Assembly: GCA_021234155.1 (NCBI GenBank)
Contig: JAJEKV010000137.1
Span: forward strand, 1,574,828 to 1,638,827
DNA length: 64,000 nucleotides
Direction: 5' to 3'
DNA from: Isoetes taiwanensis
Taxonomy: Eukaryota > Streptophyta > Lycopodiopsida > Isoetales > Isoetaceae
Shown: positions 48,483 through 58,443 of the stretch, piece after piece
Layout: every line of letters begins with the position of its first letter
Numbering within the stretch: the first letter of the stretch is position 1
Notes under the pieces: generated by a model
Database searches by the model: none
Told to the model about the DNA's origin: nothing
Seen by the model: only the letters and a program-made list of their open reading frames with translations
Position numbers and translations under genes: made by a program

Positions 48483-48826
48483 TCAATACCAAATATCGAC
48501 TCCAAACAGCCTGAAAACTTTCTGCAAAGGGCTGTTGCATCCTGCATCAACACTGTAATTTCCAGCACCAGCAGAAGGATCCCTTCGCCAGCTGATGTAA
48601 AATTTTTTACCTTGGATATCTCTCTCAAACGAAACCACATCATTCACCTGCAAATTCTTTGCCTTGACAAATCTGCTCCAGCCTTTTGTGAAGACATAAC
48701 TTTGGGAACTATCCCAATAACAGTATCTAAATTTCCACATGCATTGATTTTCATCTTTTTTTTTTCTCCACAATTCCATCGCAAGGCAAATGTGCTTCTG
48801 CGTTGATTTTTGGAATGACGAGCTGA
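48483..48826 (-). pseudogene. B3 DNA-binding domain gene fragment (RAV/NGATHA-like), one-base frameshift in a poly-A run
   Basis: After an AG acceptor (TTTTTGTTTCAG, minus strand) the frame opens [13 protein letters not shown], the typical B3 segment LVIPKxHAExxFP. It then meets a run of ten A. One A fewer would connect it to [30 protein letters not shown] and DVVSFERD, the core of a plant B3 domain closest in wording to RAV-type factors, which bind CACCTG-like DNA. The fragment ends with a short tail at 48,483. The upstream exon with the SDVGKLNR-type start is not recognisable nearby. The lesion lies in a homopolymer, so a sequencing error is possible. Confidence 0.7.
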
Positions 48827-49235
48827 AACAAAAAATCCAACGCAGAATCAGTTATCAAATCAAGCTGCCCACTTGGTTGCACAAGCACGAAATGAAATGC
48901 CAGTCTCAAGGACTTTCTTATCTAACCAATCTACACTATCTTGAGAGCCAACTAGATCCACCACAGAAATATCTGGTGGAGTGTCTAGCATAATATCCTC
49001 TAGGCTGAACTTTTGTGGCACGCGTGGCTCGAAGATCAAACGTGAATCCAAGCTCTCTTAAAGATGACGCCAGCATCATTTTCTATACTCCTTGCCAACC
49101 CCCGATTGTTTGCACCTTGATTGTTTGCCCTAAATCGCTTTAAAAACAATGGGAACATGAATTGAAGGAAAAAGTAGTACCATCCGCTGCTATCATCGTG
49201 TACATATACCATGAAGATCAGAGAAGAATAAATTG

Positions 49236-49447
49236 TGTTGAATTTTGTAAGCACGACATTGTGCTTACTACATATGGAACCATTTGTTCTGAATTACAGA
49301 AGCCATCTGAAGAGGATGAAAAGAAGCAGCCCCCAGGCTAAGGGGCACACTGTCGAACATTAGGTGGTTTAGAATTATTCTGGATGAAGCTCAATCCATT
49401 AGAAATGCTCACACTAAAAGTTCATGTGCTTGCTGGGGCTTAAGGGC
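49236..49447 (+). pseudogene. SNF2-family ATPase fragment A (DEAQ-box region), frame-broken
   Basis: The plus strand reads HDIVLTTYGTICSELQKP and ends at a TAA. In the next frame follows GTLSNIRWFRIILDEAQSIR, then a CACWGLR block. This matches helicase motifs Ia-II of the SNF2 subgroup with a DEAQ box (CHR28/FRG-like or RAD5/RAD16-like). Such proteins use ATP to move along DNA or remodel chromatin. The fragment lacks the Walker A region and is frame-shifted, so it is a pseudogene piece. Fragment B at 51 kb is probably from the same gene. Confidence 0.65.
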
Positions 49448-49517
49448 ACAATGAAGATGGTGCCTTTCTGGAACATGCGACCTTCTACGACACATATGTC
49501 ACATACGTCACATATAC

Positions 49518-49634
49518 TGAAAGTTCTAGAATGTTCTAGAAAGTTTTAAAAAGTTTTAAAATATAAGAGAATCTTGGGTGAGCCTAAGGAATCCTTCTAG
49601 AAAATTCCAGAATGTTGTAGAAAGTTCTAGAATG
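49518..49634 (+). promoter_or_regulatory. dense heat-shock-element cluster with TATA-like sequence
   Basis: At 49,519-49,541 five alternating units (GAA-TTC-GAA-TTC-GAA, each separated by two bases) form a perfect extended heat shock element. A TATA-like AAAATATAAG follows at 49,557-49,566. Two more sets follow: TTC-GAA-TTC-GAA at 49,595-49,612 and GAA-TTC-GAA at 49,620-49,632. Alternating GAA/TTC is the known binding site of heat shock factor trimers. No gene with a clear start lies directly downstream. A buried retroelement LTR is a possible source. Confidence 0.6.
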
Positions 49635-49841
49635 AATGTTGCGAGAGAATACACTTATTTTCTTCCCAAAGCATTTTGCTAGATGACCAATTAAAATATT
49701 TTGGTTCAACCAACTCCACAATTCTCTTGATTTTCGATGAACAAACTTGTCCAAGAAGGCAAATGACCTCCACAACCCTCGTAATGGCCATAATGAAGAA
49801 ATTAAAAAAGACAAGTTAAGAGATTTCTCGAAAAAGCGCAT

Positions 49842-50656
49842 GATTTTTGTCAGCAGTATGTTGTGACCGTCGGATCATACAATCGATGCAAAGAAGAACC
49901 CATAAAAAATCTTGGCTCAAACGGAACAAGTTCATGAGTCATGAAGCGAAAACAACTGAAAGCATGGCATTAAAAACGCACCAAAGGATCTGATTTTGGC
50001 ATGTAGGAGCGAAGAGAGGTCTGTTTTTTCTATTGGGTGTTCGTGAAAGAACCCCCAACATGTCGGCAAGCTCAACCGCCTTGTGATCCCTAAGCTCCGT
50101 GCTGAAGCCCATTTTCCTTTGCACCATGACATGCTCGCTTTGAAGACTTCCAAGGTAACGGTGGCGGTTTAGATACTCTTCATCGCATAGCGGCCGGAGC
50201 TATGTTCCAATTCCACTTTCCATGTATGGATCTCCAAAACAAGGCCATCAACGGTGTAGCCACATAGTATCTCGACTTTTCAAAATCCTCATCAATGGGC
50301 TTCGGCTTCATATGGAACTTGTGCAATTGAAACGCAAATTCCTCCACCATCATATATCACAAAAATCATCCGGGCGTTTGGCGGCGTAAAGTTGCAAGTT
50401 CAAGCATTGCTGCTGATTCCAACCTTGATGTTGATCTTTCAACTTCCATAGTGCCATTAGAATTACTTGTATACCCAGCATGAGATTTTAGATCATAACC
50501 TTCTTCCCCCTGTATTGACGTATCCATATGTGCTTCTTTGGTTTGCTGATATAGTTCCAGACAATATTTTTCAAGCTCTTGCAAGCTCTCAAAGCCCCCA
50601 AAAACCATTTTTCCGCTAGATTCGGTTTTCAAGAGTCTAGATGAAGGAGGTAATTC
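49842..50656. other. no recognised gene
   Basis: A minus-strand frame at 50,366-50,632 (starting MKTESSGKMVFGGF) has ordinary protein-like composition, but I cannot assign a family. It could be an upstream exon of the B3 fragment or unrelated. Nothing else is supported. Confidence 0.4.
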
Positions 50657-50695
50657 GACGCCGCAAAACCCACGCCGCTAAATGACCATTCTCTT
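50657..50695 (+). repeat. 39-bp direct repeat, copy 1
   Basis: GACGCCGCAAAACCCACGCC followed by GCTAAATGACCATTCTCTT. A close copy lies at 51,746-51,784. The two bracket SNF2 fragment B and the CpG-rich satellite. Confidence 0.7.
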
Positions 50696-50977
50696 TCACA
50701 TCTAGAGATAAGATTACTTCCGAAAAGACTGATGAAGCCGCATTGATATGGACCGATCAATCACCAATAATCAATAAATCCCTTTGCCGGATGTTTCGAG
50801 ATTAACGCTATGTTTCAGAATTCGCCATCGACCTAAACCTAGAATCCGCCATTAGGACGTCGGGACAAGCGGCTGCAAGTCATATTAAACACTATAATGC
50901 TTCGGCGGACAAAAGGTAAAAGTGTGGGATTTTTCTTGTGTTCTTGCACAAATTTTAAGGCTTTATCCTGTTCTTCT

Positions 50978-51113
50978 CTCAGCAACAATGATTGACAACA
51001 AGCCTATTGTCAAGTTACCTTCAAGGATTGTAAACTTGGAACAACTAGATTTTGACACAGAACAACGTCAGTTTTATAATGAACAATTTATAGCGGTAGC
51101 ATATCTATCGTGA
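50978..51113 (+). pseudogene. SNF2-family ATPase fragment B
   Basis: After a possible acceptor (TTCTCTCAG at 50,970-50,978) the plus strand reads MIDNKPIVKLPSRIVNLEQ and LDFDTEQRQFYNEQ. This is the conserved segment that precedes the second helicase lobe in CHR28/RAD5-type SNF2 proteins (the usual wording is G-x-P-I-x-x-L-P-P, then x-D-F-x-x-E-E-R-x-F-Y). It is short and ends in a stop. Its order after fragment A agrees with a single decayed gene or captured copy. Confidence 0.65.
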
Positions 51114-51239
51114 TGATGCATGCGCAGTAACACGCTTTAAATGAAGCCGCAGTTGGTCGTCGAGTCTTTTTTAGACATGTATCAATCGCATGCCTATTGA
51201 ATTTGTAATCCTAAAACCATTAACCTTCGTGATATAAAA

Positions 51240-51770
51240 ATATACGCCACATGCACCACCCACGCCACATATACGCATCGACGTGTCATCATATACGCCA
51301 CATATACATACCGACGTGTCATATACGCCACATATAATGCATCGACGTGTCATATACGCCACATACGCCATATATACGCATCGACGGTCATATCATATCG
51401 ACACATACGCCACATACGTCACATATACGACGCCGCATGCGGCGCCACGCCGTGAAACATCCACTGGGCGAGACACCGCCGCCCACCAGCGCCCAAGCCC
51501 ACCGGGCGAGGCAGACGATGGGCCAAACTAATCGACAGACGCCGCATGCGACGCGACGTCGCAAGCGTCCACCTGGCGTGACACCCGCCGGCCCACCGGG
51601 CGCAAGCGCCCACTGCATGACAGATCCGCCACGCCACGGTCGACGTCCGCCGCATCACACGCCGCGATGCGACGCGGTTCCGCGACGCGGACGCCGCATT
51701 GACGCCGCATGATGGTGACGTTATTTGCGACGCCACGCCGCACGTGACGCCGCAAGCCCACGTCGCTAAA
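51240..51770. repeat. satellite-like DNA: CATCGACGTGTCATATACGCCACATA units, then CpG-rich GACGCCGCATGCGACGC units
   Basis: The phrases ATACGCCACATA and CGACGTGTCATA alternate about every 30-40 bp from 51,240 to 51,430. They are followed by CGCCGCATGCGACGCGACGTC-like motifs up to 51,770. The open frames across this stretch reflect the biased composition and are not genes. Confidence 0.7.
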
Positions 51771-51784
51771 TGTCCATTCTCTTG
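51746..51784 (+). repeat. 39-bp direct repeat, copy 2
   Basis: GACGCCGCAAGCCCACGTC followed by GCTAAATGTCCATTCTCTT, matching 50,657-50,695. It marks the junction between satellite DNA and the LINE. Confidence 0.7.
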
Positions 51785-53990
51785 TTGTGCATGAAGCCTG
51801 CCAATCTGGTTGTCTGAGTCCACTTCCTCGTCTCTAATATTTGTTTCAATGCAAAAATGGGTAACCAGGTGCAAATCCTGTTCCTCTACTAGCACGTAAT
51901 CTACAACACTGGAGCCGCCCCCCCTGATTCTCTTATCTACAAGTGCAGCGGCTGGAAGACATCCATTGTGCCAACCCATTACAAATGACCAGGTCGAAGA
52001 TACTATCCAGCAACAATAACTGCCTACCATAGCATGAAATATAGTTGTCATCTAATATCCTTGGCCAAGCTACCTCTGCGGGGATCAACCGCAAGACATC
52101 CTCTGCCAGAAAATTTCGTGACCTGCTGGGCTCCTGTACGTGCATTAAAGTCTCCAAGCAGCATGACCTTGCCCAACTGTTTGTGCTGCTGTATGTCATC
52201 ATATAGATCGACATAGGGCTCCAATATATCCATACCCGAATGAGTGTTATAGAAGTTGCTCTCGACATGTGGAAAGTAGCATGTGGCTACAAAGAAGATA
52301 TTGCCACTGTCATGTTGCAGCACACGCACCACAAGTAGCGATTGTATATGTCTATTTTGTGCACCGAGATTGATCGCATCAAGGTGGCACGATAGTAGCA
52401 TCCCCTCTCCCCCCCCTCCCAGGCGGGCCCCAGCCCCCAATGCCCCCGCTTGCCTGTGCACTCGTTGAACACGAGAAATGCAGATAGCTTGGGAGGTCCA
52501 ACAGTCTGTGTCCTTCATGTTCCCATGTTTCCATGAGGAAAATGAGATCCATATCTGGTGCAATAGAGTTGAGACTCTCCCCTTTCTGTCAAGAGAAGCC
52601 CTGACAGTTCCAAGATACCATACGGAGGCACAATTCCTATTTGTTGGCATTCTATGTAGATGCATGATGATCTGTGCCAGCTGTAGGGGGAAGCAATGGG
52701 TGGTGCTTGAGCAAAAGTTGCTGGAACAGTTGGAGCAGCGGGAGTAAGAGGGGCAACAGGGGTACCAGGGCAGCTTACGGCAAATGCCATAGTGGCAGCA
52801 GGAGGAGCAGCTCTTGCGCAGCTGGTAGCAAAGGGCCTTTGGTGTCGCAGCCTTTGACGATCGCATCGGTGACCTCGCCAGCTGTCGGCCTAAAAATGCT
52901 GCTTGCCTCGAACCAATCTTGCCCCCCTCCCCCCAATGGCAGACGTCCATGACTTGAGCCAACTCTTGCCGGCGGGACTCCTGTTACATTGGAGTAAGAT
53001 CCTGGTCAACGTACAGGGTGGTCCCCTTCAATTGCTTACTCCATCGCAAAATTGCCTCATGCATTCGTGTATCTACAATCGTGAAGGTGACAACGCATGG
53101 GCGATATGTGCGTTGGGCCCCAAGTGGCTTGCATGGACAATTTGGACTGTGGCCTAAAATGTCATGCGGCGCTTGGTGAGATCCTCTCCTGCTTCCTCTG
53201 AGAGTCCACGCACCATCACATTGTGACGCTGCCGGCCCTGCTCTTGCTATCCACTGAGTCGCGGGGCAACATTGGCTGTCCCAACAGGTGATGACTGTTG
53301 TCTGGGGATTGTGGGCTGTTCACAGCAAGGGGGGTGCGGTGTTTGGGATGGAGAAGATGTTGTCTGTCTCCCTGGTTGACACCTTACGGGCTGCTGAGCA
53401 TGTGGGTTTGTCGTACCCCGTGCTGCAGACTCTGCTGACTGAGGTCGGGAGCTTAGCTCCTGTTGAGATTTCTGCTGCCTGGCCAACTCATGTGTGCATT
53501 GCCGCAATTATTCATGGACCTCAGCATGGAGGCCCTTGCCTTGCTGGGCAACAGTTGACCGGAGCTTCTGCATCTCCTGGTCTTATGTCTCGGCCCTACT
53601 CTGTAGGGTTCTCAGCTCTGTCTGGCTTGCTTCGAAGGTGGCCCGGATGCTCCGCATTGTGGTGGCAGCCCCCTTAGCTTCTGACTGAAGGCAGGAGATG
53701 TTCGCCGCTGTATCTAGCTCAGCACACTGCCAATCCTGTGCCATGGTCTCTATGGTGGTGAGGAGGGAGTCCACACGAGTGAGCAGGTCAGCAAGACCCT
53801 GCTTCTCCTGTTGCCTCTCAAAGTGTGCCAAGCGAAGCCCATCTTCTAGCTGATGCGTGTGGGTCTCCATCTCTGCAATCTGTTGCCTATCTGCCAACTG
53901 TCTTTTGAGCACTTGGGACGCCGAAGACTGGATCTCGTTTGCCAGGCCTGCAATCTGGATCCTGTTGCTCTCAATTCCTGCCTCCATTTA
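51785..53990 (-). pseudogene. LINE: ORF1 (coiled coil and nucleic-acid-binding region) and ORF2 endonuclease; reverse transcriptase absent
   Basis: Minus strand, from right to left. A coiled-coil ORF1 start (MEAGIESNRIQIAGLANEIQ, 53,583-53,987) is followed by a Q/P/S-rich segment. Then comes an L1 ORF1-like RNA-binding region (HNVMVRGLSEEAGED near 53,200; VTFTIVDTRMHEAILRW and KGTTLYVDQDLTP near 53,000-53,100). ORF2 then starts with the endonuclease (EEP) domain: VMLLGDFNARTG near 52,130, LLLLDSIFDLVICNGLAQW near 51,985 and SSVVDYVLVEEQ near 51,890. Frames shift several times. The sequence passes into CpG-rich satellite at ~51,785 with no reverse transcriptase. This is the opposite of the usual 5' truncation. 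Confidence 0.75.
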
Positions 53991-54778
53991 TTTCAAGGCC
54001 TTCGTCTGCGCCTGCGCTCACTTGGAGTAAATAATAGAAAACCTAGAAACAATATCATGGAGAGGCATGCACAGATCTGCAAATGCAAAGCTTTTGTTTG
54101 TACTTCCAAGAAGTGATAATAATTCCAATGTATACATATCAATTAAACAACAAAAGAATGAAAAATACAATAAAAAATATGACCTTTAGACATAGGAAGT
54201 AGCAAGGAAATAAGTCTGTAGTGGTTCAAATAATCTAAACAGCAAGTGATTTAAGTGTATCAAACCAACGACAAGGTATATTTCCAGCCACAAAGTAGAG
54301 GGTTCAAAATTAGCAGGGGGTTTGCAATTTATTGAGAAAAGGCCAGAAAAACATGTAATGATTTCAAAAGTGATTTGACGTTCCATCTTCGTCAGCAAGT
54401 CCAGAACTAGACGCTGTATTTGGATTGCAGAACCCGTCGTTAATCCGTTAACGAAAGTATCAAATAACTAATTACAAGATTATTAGCCAACGGGTACAGA
54501 TTACTTCAATACTATGATCTCTTATTCAGTTCCGAGACTAGCTTATGATTCCTTTGGTAGAAGTTACACCAATAATTTTTAATGGTCAAGCTCCAGTTCA
54601 CCAAAACTAGAGAATGATTCTAAGAATTACACCAATAACTCAATAACTCTGTGTTGGTCTACCTTACTAAAACGAAGAAAGATCCATCCAGAGAACAATT
54701 TATGGTAGTTCATCCCTCAACCAGGTCATTCGATGATAAGAACTGGCAGCTTATAGCAAGGCTGTAGGCAAAGGTATA
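53991..54778. other. no recognised gene
   Basis: AT-rich DNA between two LINE remnants that face in opposite directions. No coding or structural feature is supported. Confidence 0.5.
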
Positions 54779-55244
54779 TTAACAATTATATGTGCTTTTG
54801 CTAGGTGATTTTGATGGATGCACAGCACAAAAACAAGCAGCTATAGTTAGTCCAGATGGAAATTCAGAACGGATGGAGATGCTTGATGAATATGAGCATA
54901 GACACTCTGATGATAGAATTAGATGGCCTAATCCACAAGGACACCATGTTTTGACATTATATAGTAGCCTTGATACGATAATATGTAATGGCATAGCAAA
55001 ATTTCTCAACTTTAGAAAATGAACTTGTAGAAATGCAAGTGTAGTGGACTATATTTTAGCCAAACCAACATTTATTAATCAAATAGTCAATCTTTATATT
55101 GGCAATGAAAGGATGGAGTCAGATCGTGTTGTTACCAATTTTGTTTCTATACGTGCTTTAGGCACATCAGTGCATGCTCTTCCATCTATCCGAGCTCCAA
55201 AATTTAAGATGAGATATGAAAATTATTCCTCAAAATTGCCTTAA
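54779..55244 (+). pseudogene. LINE endonuclease-domain fragment
   Basis: The plus strand reads LLLGDFDGCTAQKQA (the family's GDFN motif with D for N), then LDTIICNGIAKFLNF. A stop follows, then ASVVDYILAKP, all in the order found in the L1 endonuclease (EEP) domain that nicks target DNA. It is a different LINE family from the minus-strand copy at 51.8-54 kb, with clearly different residues. Neither ORF1 nor reverse transcriptase is visible, so this is a short isolated piece. Confidence 0.7.
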
Positions 55245-55886
55245 ATCTTCTAAACCTTCCACTGAGTATTGTAGTTTTATCATAATTTTCCATTGACTAG
55301 CAGAAATGTTAATGTTCCCATTGTTGTGAACCTTATATTCTTTTATTAGAGATAGCGTTGTGCCAATTGTATTATCAAACCAATCAACTGGCATTTTTCT
55401 TCCCTAGATTTTGACGTAGTTAACAACATTGATGAGGGCTCGAAAAGTGATCGAAAAGGCTAGCATCCTATAAGCAACTAACTGCATCAATAAATTCGCC
55501 AGTTACATTGAAAGAGCTAAATGCAAACGTCAATTAAGCCTTTTGGAATGTTGATTATTAACCTTTTTGAAATGTTGATTATTTGACTTTTGGAATGTTG
55601 ATTATTTGACTGGAAAGAGCCTCAACAGTCAAGAAAGATAAAATTTCTTGTATACGTAAACGTAAGATAATAGCAATTTTGCTGCCATATGGTGTGCTGC
55701 CATGGCAACAATTCTTTTAAAAAATGTTAAGCAACATTCTCTTTTGCGACAGCAATTTGTACCACGCCCCGTTCTTCCCTCTTACATGGCAATTCTGTTA
55801 TTTTATCCTAGATTCTTCATATTCTACCCAACATTGTACCCAATTTAACCCCACAAAATTACTTTTACCTTTCATTCACGCATAAG

Positions 55887-55989
55887 AGAATTGCAATCCC
55901 TGTTGCATTCCTGGGGAGGAATCCCTGCCGACGCGCGAAGCACGGAGGCAGGGATGACTTCCCAGGAATGCAACAGGGATTGCAATTCT
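55887..55989. repeat. 43-bp-arm inverted repeat (foldback)
   Basis: The left arm starts AGAATTGCAATCCCTGTTGC and the right arm ends GCAACAGGGATTGCAATTCT. The arms of ~43 bp match except for about three positions, with a 17-base loop. It is either the core of a MITE or a hairpin-forming sequence. Confidence 0.85.
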
Positions 55990-56596
55990 ATTAACGTGGA
56001 AACCAGTTAGGACGCATTCTGTTTGCTGAATGCAAGGTAAACTGCCGGAACGACGAGTAAACGAAGTAGAATGTTAGGTCAACTATTGGAATGTTAAGTA
56101 AATAAAACGGAACGTCAGGTAAATGCACGAAGCTGAATCAACAAAATTTGCCTTCAACATTCCAGGAAAAGAAAGTATGCCATGTGTCATGGCGCGATTG
56201 GACGCACGGGCAAAATGCATCCTAACTAGTTTTTAGGTTGCAAGAATCATCTCTTGCTACAAATTTTGGGGTTTTGCTGCAAATTCTGGGGTGCACCCCA
56301 AAATTTGCAGCAGGAGGTGACTCCAATATACAACCAACGATGTTCTACTCTAAATAAAATCTCTCGAGCCTATACAAGCTCTGCATGTAATACATTTTAT
56401 AAAAATCTGTGCAAGGAATATGCTCGTGGCTGGAAGTTTGGCTGACGCACGGAAGCTGAGTTGACAGCCCGGAATCAAGAACGGGGCCACGTTGGTGCAA
56501 CTCCAAGATCAGATAAACAATAATTCGGGGCTGCAAGCTTGGACAACACGCACATTGGTGAGACCTGAAAATGAGATAGGCAATGATTATGAGAGG

Positions 56597-56714
56597 AATA
56601 ACGCCCCGACCGAGGGTATTATGCAAAAACAAAATCAAGGGCCATTTTGTGTATGGGACAAAATGGCCCTCGATTTTGTTTTTTTGCATAATACCCTCGG
56701 TCAGGGCGTTATTG
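56597..56714. repeat. 54-bp-arm inverted repeat, with a third partial copy at 56,718-56,786
   Basis: The left arm AATAACGCCCCGACCGAGGG continues to GGGCCATTTTGT. The right arm is its complement, ending CCCTCGGTCAGGGCGTTATT, with a loop of ~9 bases and only a few mismatches. Directly after it a second right-arm copy follows (GGCCATACACAAAATGGCCC ... ATCAGGGCGTTAT), so two alternative stems are possible. Confidence 0.8.
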
Positions 56715-56786
56715 AGACATTTTGGCCATACACAAAATGGCCCGAATTTTTTTTTGCATAATACCCGAGGGATCAGGGCGTTATCT

Positions 56787-58109
56787 GCCTTAACAACGTG
56801 ATCCGGGCCTTTATCTCAGATCCGGCGAAGGATGCAGGCTCTATAGCAGCTGCGATGGCATAACATCCTAGGTTCTTATGCATTCAGATGCATAACGTTT
56901 GGGCCACAGTGTGTTATAGCTGATAACAGAATTTGATCCAGCAGCTGAGATCTGATCTCAGCCTATAAACGCGAGGATCACGTTGTTAAGGGCTAGAAGC
57001 TTGCTAACACGTGGAAGCATAAAGGCCGAGCTGACAGGCTGAAATCAGGAACACGTGCACACTCGGGATAGGCAAGATTATCTTACAAAAACAGTAAAAT
57101 CCAATGATTAGATTGCAAAAACGTGATCAGGCAGCGAAAATCTCACACAGGAGTTTGCGCTAATTCCTGGACTGAAGATGTGCAACCTGGCGAGAAAACA
57201 TCATCTCTCACAGCAGAATCTTGCCCATCTCAACTTTATGTAACTATGACGAGAGTTTTCCATCTTCAAAGGATGAATACTTAAGAGGTTTTACTTGCTC
57301 TTCAAGCAAGGTTCCACTTAACATAATGAACACATGGTTCAAATTATGCTAAATTTCCCTTAAAATTATAAGCCATTAAAACTATACGTCCTTTATGGAG
57401 GGGCGCCGCCACTGGCCACCTTCCCTGATCCCCTGCTTCCTCTCTCATCCCTCCCCTTCCCCTGTTACGGATGCCTAGTTTCCTTGGAAGATCTGCAAGA
57501 TTTTCCCGAAAAAGCTCTGATCCGGCGATTTTTGTTGGATCATCTGCTTCCTGTATTTTGATCATGCTGTTTTGAACTAGAACAGCTTGCCAGAGCTTAA
57601 AATCCTAAGCAAGATATGGCTATGGCAGAATAACGGCGAGGATGTCTTGAGCAAGATATGGCTATGGCAAATGGCTATGACAGAAGTATTATAAGATCTT
57701 CGTCAGGTATTATAAGATCTTCGTCAGGGTTTGTATTTCTTGATCGGTTTGGTGGTTTTTAAGCAGATTTCGAATGGATTGAGGGCTCCTAAGATGCCGC
57801 TGGCTCTGTCTTTGAGTTCTTAAGGCAAAATAGAGTGTCTGAACTTTGATTTAGAAGCAAAAAAATTCTGTGTTGCGATTTGCACAATCATTTAATGGAA
57901 GATGGTTTAAGCTTTGACGTATTATTGCATTTTTTGCTAATAGAATCGAAGTTTTAGCATGAGAGAGTATAAACATTAGCAGTTTTCAAGTTTTACAAAG
58001 CAGCTCTTGAAGATTTGGTTGAAAACTTTGTTGCATTGTCGGACTTGCTGCAGAGAAAATAGGGCAAGATGCAGGGGGTAGAAATTTGAACCATGTGTTC
58101 ATTACGTCC
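56787..58109. other. intergenic, no recognised gene
   Basis: Short frames only. A 50-bp region at 57,690-57,730 contains TATTATAAGATCTTCGTCAG twice in tandem. The minus-strand frame at 57,344-57,565 is basic and glycine-rich without family motifs. Confidence 0.5.
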
Positions 58110-58266
58110 GGGAAAGTGCAACTCTCAGAATATTCCCTCAAGAATATTCCCAAGGCAGTGCCACCAGACTCGGCAGCGCTGCGACTTCGCCGCTTGGGCG
58201 CCGCCTCATCTGGCGGCGCCGCCTCGGGAAATTCCCTCGAGGAATTTCCTCGAGATGCACTTTCCC
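58110..58266. mobile_element. small MITE-like element with GGGAAAGTGCA terminal inverted repeats
   Basis: It begins GGGAAAGTGCAACTCTCAG and ends in the complement (CTCGAGATGCACTTTCCC). GAATATTCCCTC-type and GAAATTCCCTCGAGG-type motifs are mirrored inside, and the core is GC-rich (GGCGCCGCC palindromes). Total length is 157 bp. No clear target duplication is visible. It lies ~180 bp beyond the stop codon of the lpxB gene, possibly within its 3' UTR. Confidence 0.6.
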
Positions 58267-58443
58267 TAGTACATAACGACTGCATTCTACATGTCCCATG
58301 GCATAGAGAATATCAGACCATGTAGAGACATGGCAAGTTGAACGGTACAAGTTCCAATGCACAATCTGCAATAATCCACTTAAAACAAATAACCACCTAT
58401 AAGGAACTCAGAATCTTAACAACGTTCATAAAATCTTCCGGTC

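Noticed and set aside
51347-51761. Proteins from long frames in the CpG-rich satellite
   Set aside because: The composition (H, R, P, T or A, R, G only) follows the repeat, and several frames are open at once on both strands.
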